Shown: positions 24,850 through 32,822 of the stretch, one piece after another
Layout of the letters: the number at the start of each line of letters is the position of its first letter
Numbering within the stretch: position 1 is the first letter of the stretch
Assembly: GCF_007066085.1 (NCBI RefSeq)
Contig: NZ_CP041405.1
Span: 5,341,001-5,405,000 of the forward strand
Source: Paenibacillus thiaminolyticus
Lineage (GTDB): Bacteria > Bacillota > Bacilli > Paenibacillales > Paenibacillaceae
Direction of reading: 5' to 3'
Length of the DNA stretch: 64,000 nt
Made by a program: the position numbers and the translations under genes
Notes under the pieces: model-generated
The model's input: only the letters and a program-made list of their open reading frames with translations
The model's database searches: none
What the model was told of the DNA's origin: nothing

Positions 24850-25715
24850 ACAGCTTGAGATTATTTGCCGAAAAACTGCAAAAAACTGCAAAATTACAGT
24901 TTTCCCTTATGATATTTACTCTGTTGCAGGAGTTCCTGCAGAACTGCATCAATTTCAGCCATGCCAATGGCTTGAAAGCAAAAAATGGAGAAAAGGATGC
25001 CCTTTTCAGGCCGCTGGAACCCCCCTTTTTTTACGAAGGGGTGGAGATGTCCATGTAGACAATCAAAACTTGGCACTCAGAATATTTTCTACTGAGAGAC
25101 GAGCTCCACGATATAAAAAAAGGGGGTGGATAAAATTCCCATACATTTCTCAACGGCCTGATTTTACGGGATCCAAGAGACCGCGTCGGATCCTGGGGGC
25201 ATCATTGCCTTCAGGAAGCATCATTGAATTCTGGAGGCATCGTTGCCTCCTGGGACTTGAACGTGTGGAGGCAATTGCTGCTATTTTACAGGAATTTCGG
25301 CTCAATGAGTCCACATCCCGAGGACTTGCTGCAAATCTACATCATTTTAGGCCCTTTTGCTTCAGGCCGAAGCGAAACGGGTGAAATTCCTGCAGTTTTG
25401 CAGGATTCCCTTTCTGGTCAAGTCGTCCATATCGAATTGCTGTATTTGCGCAGGATTTCGCTTACCGAATAGGCGTAGAAATTGTGCAGTTTTGCGGATT
25501 TCGCCTACCGGATAGACGTGTCTAGGGAAATGGTGCACTTTTCAGGCCGTTGGAAATCCCCTGTTTTTTACGAAGGGGTGGAGATTGTCCATTTTCCTGC
25601 TCAAAACTTGGACCCATTAGCGTTTTAAATCGATTTTTTCTATTAAGAGACGAGATTCACCACACAAAAAATGAAGTGCCACAAAATCCCTCGGACTTTC
25701 TCAACAGCCTGGCAG
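24850..25715 (+). repeat. Dispersed non-coding repeat, copy B
   Basis: Plus-strand counterpart of 6770-7265, longer and with a second partial copy of its hairpin block: CCCCCCTTTTTTTTACGAAGGGG near 25017 and CCCCTGTTTTTTACGAAGGGG near 25558, each followed by an AAAACTTGG motif and a CTACTGAGAGACGAG/CTATTAAGAGACGAG motif. It contains three 19-bp tandem units at 25199-25255 (GCATCATTGCCTTCAGGAA and variants) and several ~50-bp degenerate units with TGCAGTTTTGCAGGATT. No long frame is shared with copy A. The next 100 bp to the oxidoreductase gene hold nothing else clear. Confidence 0.7.
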
Positions 25716-25821
25716 GAATTGTAGCAGATAGCAGCTAAAAGAAAGTAAATTCCTGTATAAACGCAGGATTCCGCTGCCTCGTCCCCCTTCCGCCGCTTTG
25801 CCCCCCAATGGAAGCACGCTG

Positions 25822-26769
25822 TCACTTCTCGTCCGCGACGACCGCTTCTGCAGCCAGGGCGTGGACAAGCGCCTGGGTCTCACAGGCTTCCCGGCCATCG
25901 GTAAGGGGCCGGCCGCCGTAGGTGATGCACCTGATAAAGTGCAGAATCGCATCCTCGAAGCCTCTAATCTTCGCCACGGAAGTCCATGATCCCGCAGATT
26001 CGATGCGGCTTACTCCGTTCTCTTCCACCGTCAGTTCGGTCAGATTGCACACCCGATGGGTGGATACGGGGCCGATCCGTTCGACCCGCTCTACATCGAT
26101 GCCAGCGTGGCGGTGCATGCCTGCAAAAATCGACGGGCCTGTACCATCGGCGGGCGTGAACAGATGATGGACATCGAGCAAATGCCCCTGCGAATTAATA
26201 TAAACCCGTCCTGTCCAACGCAGCCCATCGCCGGATGCACGGCTGAAATGGCGCACCAGATCGATGACGTGAATATAATCGTCCAGCAGCGTGTCCAGGT
26301 AAGGAACAGGCTTCACTTTGCCGGCGCGGTGCTTCTCGATGCGGATCCAGGAGGCTTGTGCCGCTTCCGAGGCCAACGCTTCATAGCGCGGGGCGAATCT
26401 GCGGTTGAAGCCGACCATCAACGTGCGCCCCAGCTTCTCGCTTAGCTCGGCCAAGGCCTCCGCCTGCTCCAGCGTGGCGGCAAGCGGCTTGTCGACATAG
26501 ACATCGATGCCGCGCCGGAGCAGCTCGGCGACAATCTCGTAATGGGAAGCCGTCGAGCTGTGAACGAACATGGCGTCGCAATCCTCAGCGAGGCGTCCGA
26601 TGCTCGCGTACGGCGCTATCCGATGCTGGGCGCATACGGCGAGGCGCTTCGCTTCGTTCGGCGTGTAGGCGCCGACGAGCGTCCATGCCTCGGCGCGGCC
26701 AAGCACCGGCAAATAGGCCTTCTGCGCAATGCTTCCCAAGCCGACGATGCCAATCCGGGGCACTCTCAT
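25822..26769 (-). CDS. Gfo/Idh/MocA-family oxidoreductase
   Basis: 315 residues, leftward. NAD(P)-dependent dehydrogenase of a sugar, inositol or related substrate. N-terminal Rossmann motif GIVGLGSIAQKAYLP (~7-21), then the family hallmark DKPLAATLEQAEAL (EKP variant DKP, ~94) and a GFNRRFAPRY segment (~121-130) leading into the C-terminal substrate domain. A little short for the family (~330-350). The ATG follows GGGAGGAGAA. Substrate cannot be told from sequence. Confidence 0.85.
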   Translation of the reverse strand: MRVPRIGIVGLGSIAQKAYLPVLGRAEAWTLVGAYTPNEAKRLAVCAQHRIAPYASIGRLAEDCDAMFVHSSTASHYEIVAELLRRGIDVYVDKPLAATLEQAEALAELSEKLGRTLMVGFNRRFAPRYEALASEAAQASWIRIEKHRAGKVKPVPYLDTLLDDYIHVIDLVRHFSRASGDGLRWTGRVYINSQGHLLDVHHLFTPADGTGPSIFAGMHRHAGIDVERVERIGPVSTHRVCNLTELTVEENGVSRIESAGSWTSVAKIRGFEDAILHFIRCITYGGRPLTDGREACETQALVHALAAEAVVADEK

Positions 26770-26792
26770 ATGGGTTCTCCTCCCTTTTCATG

Positions 26793-26827
26793 CCGAAGCC
26801 GGCAGCATATCGGGCTGCCGGCTTCTT
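26793..26827 (-). terminator. Hairpin terminator after the aminotransferase gene
   Basis: AAGCCGGCAGC pairs with GCTGCCGGCTT over a 7-nt loop, between the aminotransferase stop and the downstream oxidoreductase start. Short T-tract only, so moderately confident. Confidence 0.5.
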
Positions 26828-26857
26828 CGTCATCTGCGCGCACAGGTCACGCAGTTA

Positions 26858-28153
26858 TTATTGGCTAATATCAAGCACGCCTTGATAAATGGTATCGAAC
26901 AGCTTCTCGAGATCGGATTCCTCGATGCAAGAGAAGGCAACCCGCAAGTCGGTGTCGCCAAGCGCGATTGTCCCGACGCCATACGCGTCAAGCAAATGGG
27001 TACGGAGCTGCTCCGCTGGCACAGTGTTCAGCTTGAGGCACATGAAGTATCCGGAATTGAACGGATAGTAGCTCCATACATCCCCGTATTTCCCGCTATC
27101 GAGCAGCGATTTGACCTTGTTGGCCCGCGCTTTCATGATGTGGTACTTCTCCTGCTTCTGCGCTTCGAATTCCGGTGATTGCAGGGCGCGCAGGACGAAG
27201 GTCTGGGAAGGATGGGGGCCGCTTGAAATGGTCGCGCGAATGATGCCCATCGTCTTCTGTTCCAACGCCGCGAGCACGGCTTCCGACTCTGCGGCATAGG
27301 TGATGAACCCGACACGGAAGCCCCATACATATTCTTCCTTGGTCGCTCCATCCACCTTGACCGGCAGCACGTTCGGATGCAGGGAAGCGAGAGACGAGAA
27401 AAGGGACTCATGCATCGAATCCTCGAAAAACAAGCCGAAATAAGCGTCATCCGTCACGACAACGAGACGCATGCCGGCTTCCGCCGCCTCAAGAATGGCA
27501 TTGACGATCGCTTGGCCCTCTTCCCGGCCCGGTGTATATCCGGTCGGATTGTTCGGGAAGTTCAGCACGACGATGGCTTTGCCCTTGTCACGATGGGCGA
27601 ACAGCGCCTCACGAAGCCCGGCGCTATTGAACTTCCAGTTGCCGTCGTACAACGGATAGTAGACCATCTCGGCCCCGCGGCGGATGTTGAAGGTCAACTC
27701 GTAGTTCTCCCAATTTTTATCCGGCATAATGACGACGTCGCCTTCCTCGGCGAACAAATCGGCGACAATGCTTAATCCGTGCGTCAACGCATTGGTCGCG
27801 ATCGGCATGCTGATAAGTTTGTCAGCAAGCAAAGGATTCTCCTTGATCATCTTCTCTTTCCACAGCTTGCGGAGCTCCGGCTTGCCTGCCGGCGGGGCAT
27901 ACGGGTAAATATCCTTCGGGTTGTAGGCAGACAGCGTATCCTGGATGACGTCCAGATGCATCGGGATGCCGCCTTCCGTCGCGATGCCAATCGTCGCGTT
28001 GAATTGCTTCGCCTTGCTCCCCGCTTCTGCGGATTGGCTTAATATGCCTTCCTTCGGGAAATAGATCTGGCGGCCGAGGCGCGAAAGCATGGCGTGAATG
28101 TTCGGGTTGTCTCTTTGAATCGTGTCATTCAATTGCTGAGCCAGTGGGTTCAT
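26858..28153 (-). CDS. PLP-dependent aminotransferase class I/II
   Basis: 431 residues starting MNPLAQQLND; an ATG three codons earlier directly abuts GGAAGG and is less likely. Fold-type I aminotransferase: NFPNNPTGYTPGREEG (~200-215, the NPTGY substrate/PLP loop), VVVTDDAYFGLFFED (~233-247, Asp and Tyr contacting PLP), and a Lys in VDGATKEEYVWGFRVGF (~275) as the expected Schiff-base residue, with the Arg of GFRVG after it. Cytosolic amino-acid transaminase; the specific amino acid is not evident. Leftward with the oxidoreductase downstream, 88 bp apart. Confidence 0.87.
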   Translation of the reverse strand: MNPLAQQLNDTIQRDNPNIHAMLSRLGRQIYFPKEGILSQSAEAGSKAKQFNATIGIATEGGIPMHLDVIQDTLSAYNPKDIYPYAPPAGKPELRKLWKEKMIKENPLLADKLISMPIATNALTHGLSIVADLFAEEGDVVIMPDKNWENYELTFNIRRGAEMVYYPLYDGNWKFNSAGLREALFAHRDKGKAIVVLNFPNNPTGYTPGREEGQAIVNAILEAAEAGMRLVVVTDDAYFGLFFEDSMHESLFSSLASLHPNVLPVKVDGATKEEYVWGFRVGFITYAAESEAVLAALEQKTMGIIRATISSGPHPSQTFVLRALQSPEFEAQKQEKYHIMKARANKVKSLLDSGKYGDVWSYYPFNSGYFMCLKLNTVPAEQLRTHLLDAYGVGTIALGDTDLRVAFSCIEESDLEKLFDTIYQGVLDISQ

Positions 28154-28401
28154 TTCGTCCATCCTTCCAACATCATTCTAGATTGATTTTTCCCATTATA
28201 TCATCAAATTTCCGCTTTCGTCACGGGGGTGGAGCGAATATGACCCAATCAGGGCGACAGAGCGGCGGCCGGCAAGATTGTGTTCATGAAGCGATTTGTA
28301 GTAGAATAGTGCAAATGGTAACAGGCGTTGAATGAGCTGCCATACATTAACTATTATAGAGAATTCCCGAATGGAATCCGGGAAGGAGGGAGGAACCATC
28401 C

Positions 28402-29187
28402 GTGTTGAACGCCGAACCGAATCGATACGTCATTAAGCCGGCCTGCGCGAAGATAACATGCGAGCCGAATTGGAAATGGCATAAGCGTGAGAATGCGATG
28501 CCGAATTATGATCTCTTTTATGTATGGAACGGAGAAGGAGAGCTGCAGTTGAATGATGTATCGTATCATCTCAGCAAAGGCAGCTGCTTCCTCTTCCGGC
28601 CAGGAGACAATACGGTCGCTTCCCACAATGCTCAGAAGCCGCTGACGCTAACGTATATCCATTTTGACGTGGAAGGTCCTGTCTACGAGATACCCGAACC
28701 ATACCGTGTTCTGGAGGAGACTGTCGATTTTGAGCATCTGCTGGCCCGTTACGTCCGCTTGTTCCTGTCCCGATCCTACGGGGCGGAGGAAGAGGCGAAG
28801 CTGGTCCTCAAGCAGTTGATGATTCATCTCCTGCGCATCGATCGCGAAGGAACCGGGGAACGGAAGACAAGCTATCATCTGTCCGAGGCGATTCATGAGA
28901 TTGCCAACTATATCCGGCAAAATCCGGGGGCCAATCACCGTATTCAGGATTTGGCGCAGCGCGCCCAATTGTCGCCGCGTTATTTCTCGGTCAAATTCAA
29001 AGAGCTGATCGGTACCTCAGTGCAAACGTATATTATCCGCTCCCGCATTGAACGGGCCGAGCATCTGCTGCACCATGCGGGGATGAATGTAACGGAAGTG
29101 GCGGATGCGCTCGGATACCGGGATATCTTTTTTTTCAGCAGGCAGTTCAAGCAGTACACAGGGCGAAGCCCTTCTGAAATACGTTGA
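28402..29187 (+). CDS. AraC-family transcriptional regulator
   Basis: 261 residues from GTG 28402 (GGAAGGAGGGAGG upstream). N-terminal cupin-type sensor (~1-130) with the YVWNGEGELQLNDVSYHLSKG segment (~33-53 in part), then two helix-turn-helix units in the last ~100 residues: IQDLAQRAQLSPRYFSVKFK and VTEVADALGYRDIFFFSRQFK, ending YTGRSPSEIR as the family consensus demands. Divergent from the aminotransferase, so it may control that gene; inference only. Confidence 0.88.
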   Translation: MLNAEPNRYVIKPACAKITCEPNWKWHKRENAMPNYDLFYVWNGEGELQLNDVSYHLSKGSCFLFRPGDNTVASHNAQKPLTLTYIHFDVEGPVYEIPEPYRVLEETVDFEHLLARYVRLFLSRSYGAEEEAKLVLKQLMIHLLRIDREGTGERKTSYHLSEAIHEIANYIRQNPGANHRIQDLAQRAQLSPRYFSVKFKELIGTSVQTYIIRSRIERAEHLLHHAGMNVTEVADALGYRDIFFFSRQFKQYTGRSPSEIR

Positions 29188-29199
29188 CGGAATAGAGAA

Positions 29200-29250
29200 A
29201 AGGCCGCTTGTGATGAACGTTGCTCCATTCATCGACAAGCGGCCTTCATT
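29200..29250. terminator. Bidirectional terminator between the AraC gene and psd
   Basis: AAGGCCGCTTGT pairs with ACAAGCGGCCTT (12 bp) with an inner GATGAA/TTCATC pairing. T-rich on the plus side, A-rich on the other. Confidence 0.75.
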
Positions 29251-29265
29251 CTGCTGCGGGGCCTA

Positions 29266-30084
29266 TCAAGCTTCCCCTGTTCGCGGACTGGCCGGTACGC
29301 CCTGAAGCCGGCCCAAGCCTTCTCCCATCTTCACGATAGAGCCGACAGTCAAATCGCTCCGCGGCTCAAATGTACCGTTCTCCATCAATAGAACAACGGT
29401 CGATCCAAATGCGAAATAGGCGAGTTCCTGCCCCCGCTCATAGGCGGGAAGCGGCGCTCCGTCTGCATAGTGGATACTGCTTACGTTCAGCGCTCCGACC
29501 TTCACGACCGCCACCTCGCCATGTGCATGGCGAAGATACGTAATCAACCGTTCGTTGCGGCTCAGCACGCGAGGCATATGGCGCAGCCCGAAGTCATTCA
29601 CCGGATACACCCTGCCCGGCACGTGCTCGCTCTCCACCAGCTTCCCGGTGACCGGCGAATGAATGCGATGATAGTCAGTAGGGCTGAGATAGAGCACGAA
29701 ATAGTAGCCATGCATGTATTTCTGCTGGTAAGGCGAACGGTGCAGCAGCTCGTCCAGCATGTAGTCTTGCCCCTTGACATTGAGAATCGTGCCTTGCTGT
29801 ATCGGACCCATTCCGGTAATTAGCGAATCCACCGGGCTAAGCAAAATATCGTCGCCGGCAGCAAGCGGCCTCATTCCCGGCTTCAGGCGGCGGGTGAAGA
29901 ATTCGTTCAGCGTTCGGTATTCAGACATTGGCTTCTCCGCCTCGTCTACTTGTATGTTATAGGTCTTGGCAAAGGAAGGAATCCATCGGCGGCTCCATCC
30001 TGAGCTTGCCGCGCGGCCGGCTGTACGCGATACCCATTTGCGCGAGGATAATTCGGTCAGGAGGCGCATCCATCGTTTCTTCAT
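29266..30084 (-). CDS. psd: Phosphatidylserine decarboxylase proenzyme
   Basis: 272 residues, leftward. Converts phosphatidylserine to phosphatidylethanolamine at the membrane. The self-cleavage site is visible as FGST (~226-229), where the Ser becomes the pyruvoyl group of the alpha chain. Also present: FFTRRLKPGMRPLA (~62-75), the DYHRIHSPVTG segment (~136-146, with the active His), and RVYPVND. Length fits the short Bacillus-type Psd. Upstream 160 bp contain no clear promoter. Confidence 0.92.
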   Translation of the reverse strand: MKKRWMRLLTELSSRKWVSRTAGRAASSGWSRRWIPSFAKTYNIQVDEAEKPMSEYRTLNEFFTRRLKPGMRPLAAGDDILLSPVDSLITGMGPIQQGTILNVKGQDYMLDELLHRSPYQQKYMHGYYFVLYLSPTDYHRIHSPVTGKLVESEHVPGRVYPVNDFGLRHMPRVLSRNERLITYLRHAHGEVAVVKVGALNVSSIHYADGAPLPAYERGQELAYFAFGSTVVLLMENGTFEPRSDLTVGSIVKMGEGLGRLQGVPASPRTGEA

Positions 30085-30246
30085 GATTGTTCATCACCTA
30101 GTGGCAGGTGCCCTTTCTCCCGGGAGCGGGACAGGCGCCCTGTATATTTGTATTCCGCAGAAAAGAGCGCAAACCGCCCTTCTGTGGATTATCTTGACAC
30201 AGAACGCCTGTTTTTTCAATATGATAATCCATACGCCGCCGCTTGA

Positions 30247-31335
30247 CTAACTCTGCAGAAGAGAGGCCCCGTAAGCGATGGGATTGCTGTAAGTGGCCTT
30301 CCAAATGTCGTATAGCCCGGCTTCGCGGAAGCTGTAGCGTTGATCGCGTCCGTTGCATTCAATGAACAAAGGCTTGCCGTCGGACGTCAACCCGATATCG
30401 AGCCCGACATCGGCCATATGGGGCAAGCTGAGGGAAAGCCGGTTCACGATATGAAGAGAGAATGCGTTGACGCGCTCCACCACCTCTAAGACGGAGCAAT
30501 GCGGTACACCGGCGGCAACAAGCTCTTCAAGCTGATGCACTGTCCCTCCCTGTGCAACGTTGGTAACGAAGGTATGCTGAGGCGCGACCCGGCCGACGAT
30601 TCCCGTAATCTGCCACTCTCTGCTTCCGTCGCGTTGAACAGAGACTCGCAAATCAAAGGGACGATCGTGGTGCCGGGCGAGCGGTAGCAGCTCCTGTACA
30701 AGATAGGGAGTCCGCCGCAGTTGGGCAAGCACGAATCGCGGCAGCTTTCCCCCCGGGAGCTTGGCCTTCCTCCACCTTCTCGATCCGCCGGCTGTTCGCC
30801 AGGAATAGACAATGGTCCAGCCGGTGCTGCTGCGCTCCAGCTTCATAATGCCGCGTCCGACACTGTTGTTGTCCGGCTTCAGCACGATAGCGCCGTAGCC
30901 GTCCATCAATGCCGCAACGTTGCCTGGCCGGGCAAGCGTCGTAATAGGCAAATGAGGCACAAGTTCGGGATCTTGCTGGAGCAGCACGTGGAGCTTCCAT
31001 TTTCCGTATCGATTCACCTGATTGAAAATAACCGTGCCGCGGTTCACCATCGACCGGACTCGTGCATGCGCCCCGGAATGGAAATAGATAGCCCGGTTAT
31101 GAATGACGGACGGAACGGGGATGCGTCGTCTGGCGTAGCCCGTACCGTCTTTTATATATGCAACAGCTTCCATCTGCTTCACATTCACATCTTCCACGCG
31201 CATGAAGCACGGAATAACGCCGTGGAGCCTGCCGGCTTCCTCGTAGAAGGCAATGGCTTCATGCCCTGTCTTGTTCCGCAGCAATCCCCGCAGCATGTTC
31301 GAATTGAACAGGATGCCGATGCGGTTGTCTGGCAT
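30247..31335 (-). CDS. YheC/YheD-family ATP-grasp protein (spore coat-associated type)
   Basis: 362 residues, leftward. Matches the YheC/YheD family, several members of which are spore-associated. Features: GILFNSNMLRGLL start (~7-19), the VPSVIHNRAIY segment (~75-85), a central ATP-grasp fold with VLKPDNNSVGRGIMKLE (~152-168) and DLRVSVQRDG (~226-235), and a C-terminal DVGLDIGLTSDGKPLFIECNGRDQR in which ECN is a metal/ATP ligand site (quoted in part: LFIECNGRDQR). The chemistry is unknown in the family. It faces away from the glycosyltransferase cluster that begins 200 bp to its right and may belong to the same spore-surface theme. Confidence 0.83.
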   Translation of the reverse strand: MPDNRIGILFNSNMLRGLLRNKTGHEAIAFYEEAGRLHGVIPCFMRVEDVNVKQMEAVAYIKDGTGYARRRIPVPSVIHNRAIYFHSGAHARVRSMVNRGTVIFNQVNRYGKWKLHVLLQQDPELVPHLPITTLARPGNVAALMDGYGAIVLKPDNNSVGRGIMKLERSSTGWTIVYSWRTAGGSRRWRKAKLPGGKLPRFVLAQLRRTPYLVQELLPLARHHDRPFDLRVSVQRDGSREWQITGIVGRVAPQHTFVTNVAQGGTVHQLEELVAAGVPHCSVLEVVERVNAFSLHIVNRLSLSLPHMADVGLDIGLTSDGKPLFIECNGRDQRYSFREAGLYDIWKATYSNPIAYGASLLQS

Positions 31336-31535
31336 GGAATCACCTCCTCTGAACTAGTGATCTACTGACTCGCTGTCGCTGGTGTATTGTATGAACGAGC
31401 TATCGGCTACGAGTGGACGAGTGTAGACGGAGGTTAGTCCAAATTAAGGCCCCGGCTTGGCCGGCGGCTCGCCTGCAGACCCGTCAGCCCGCAAGCCGAC
31501 ATGTCAGACGAGGCAATTAGAAAGGAGAAAGCTGT

Positions 31536-32684
31536 ATGCACAAGGTTGCAATCCTAACGCCAGGATCCTATCCTTATCCGTCAGGTTCCAGCAGTTCGGT
31601 GGAGCGAGTTATCGAGAATGTTACCGGTCTCGTGTCGTCCTGTGCGGATATTCGCGTGTACGGCCGAAGATGGCCGGGGCAGGCCGAGTCGGAATGGGTG
31701 CGCGGCGTCAAAGTTGAACGGATCAGATCGGCCTCCTTGCGGTTGTATGTGCATGAAGCGATGCGGTGCATAGCTCAGTTCCGGCCCGATATTATTCAGA
31801 TCGAGAACCGTCCCCGATACATTCCGCTAATGAAGCGGCATTTTCCGCACGCTCGCATTTGGCTGCAGCTTCATTCCACCACCTTCATGCACAGAAAGGC
31901 GATTGCGCCGCCTGGGCTCCGGCGGGCGCTGTCTGTTGCCGATCAGATATTTGTGAACAGCCGCTATTTGGAAAAGCAGGTGACACGGGTATGTCCTGGG
32001 TGCAGGGAGAAGACGGCCGTCAATTTGCTCGGCGTGGACGCCGAGCGCTTCCCGTCGCGCTGGACCGAAGAAGGGATCCGGCGTTACACGGAAGGGAAAC
32101 GGATCCGCGGATGGGCAGAGCGGGACATCGTCCTGTATGTCGGCCGTCTCATTCCGCAAAAAGGCGTCTGGGAGCTGCTGCAGGCTGTACCCCGAGTCAT
32201 CCGTGAGCATCCGCGGGCACTGTTCGTCATTGTCGGGGGCGTTTCTTACGGTTTGAATTGGAAGACAGCGTATGTGCGCCGTCTGGAACGGTTCGCGCGC
32301 AAGTACCCGCATCATATCCGGATGGTCCCTTATGTCCCGCATGAGGAGGTTCCGGCTTGGTACGCGCTGGCCGACCTTCTTGCGGTTCCGTCGCTGCGCC
32401 GGGAAGCGTTCGGACTGGTCAATCTGGAGGCGATGGCTTCAGGAGTCCCGGTCGTGGCATCCAGGGTGGGGGGGATTCAGGAAGTCGTCCGGAATGGAGA
32501 GACCGGACTGCTCGTCCCGCCGTACCGTCTGCCTGTCCGGTTGGCTTCGGCCATTGTCCGGCTGCTGCGGGATCGGGAAGCGCTCCGGCAGATGGGAGAG
32601 GCCGCTGACCGGCATGTGCGCAATTCGTTCACTTGGAAGCAGACGGCGGAGCGCTGGGCCAGCTTCATTGACTACCTCGGCTGA
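31536..32684 (+). CDS. Glycosyltransferase family 4
   Basis: 382 residues. GT-B fold, retaining, nucleotide-sugar dependent. N-terminal acceptor domain begins HKVAILTPGSYPYPSGSSSS; C-terminal donor domain has VLYVGRLIPQKGVWELL (~204-220), VPSLRREAFGLVNLEAMASG (~285-304, with the conserved acidic pair around E..G..NLEA) and GGIQEVVRNGETGLLV. No transmembrane span and no Arg-rich tail, unlike the other transferases of the locus. The ATG follows AAAGGAGAAAGC. The 200 bp before it hold no clear signal. First gene of the rightward glycosylation cluster. Confidence 0.88.
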   Translation: MHKVAILTPGSYPYPSGSSSSVERVIENVTGLVSSCADIRVYGRRWPGQAESEWVRGVKVERIRSASLRLYVHEAMRCIAQFRPDIIQIENRPRYIPLMKRHFPHARIWLQLHSTTFMHRKAIAPPGLRRALSVADQIFVNSRYLEKQVTRVCPGCREKTAVNLLGVDAERFPSRWTEEGIRRYTEGKRIRGWAERDIVLYVGRLIPQKGVWELLQAVPRVIREHPRALFVIVGGVSYGLNWKTAYVRRLERFARKYPHHIRMVPYVPHEEVPAWYALADLLAVPSLRREAFGLVNLEAMASGVPVVASRVGGIQEVVRNGETGLLVPPYRLPVRLASAIVRLLRDREALRQMGEAADRHVRNSFTWKQTAERWASFIDYLG

Positions 32685-32756
32685 TGTAAGCCTTGCCCGA
32701 GGAATCTCTGTGGGTTGTCCGTTCCTTGACATGTCAATACCTCAAATAGGCGAGTG

Positions 32757-32784
32757 ACGATATGAGCCTATAACGCATATGATG
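32757..32784 (+). promoter_or_regulatory. Candidate sporulation promoter of the giant repeat gene
   Basis: AC (32757) then 17 nt then CATATGATG (32776-32784). This is the spacing and -10 of sigma-K promoters (AC, then CATANNNTA) with one mismatch at the last base, 38 nt before the start. The gerE promoter at 57390 has the same geometry. Candidate only. Confidence 0.35.
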
Positions 32785-32822
32785 CTCTATATGTTGGGCA
32801 TAGAACGGAAAGGAGAGAGCAC

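Noticed and set aside
25010..25470. Open frames inside the non-coding repeat, copy B
   Set aside because: They do not align in frame with copy A, lack ribosome sites and contain IS-like hairpins and tandem units.
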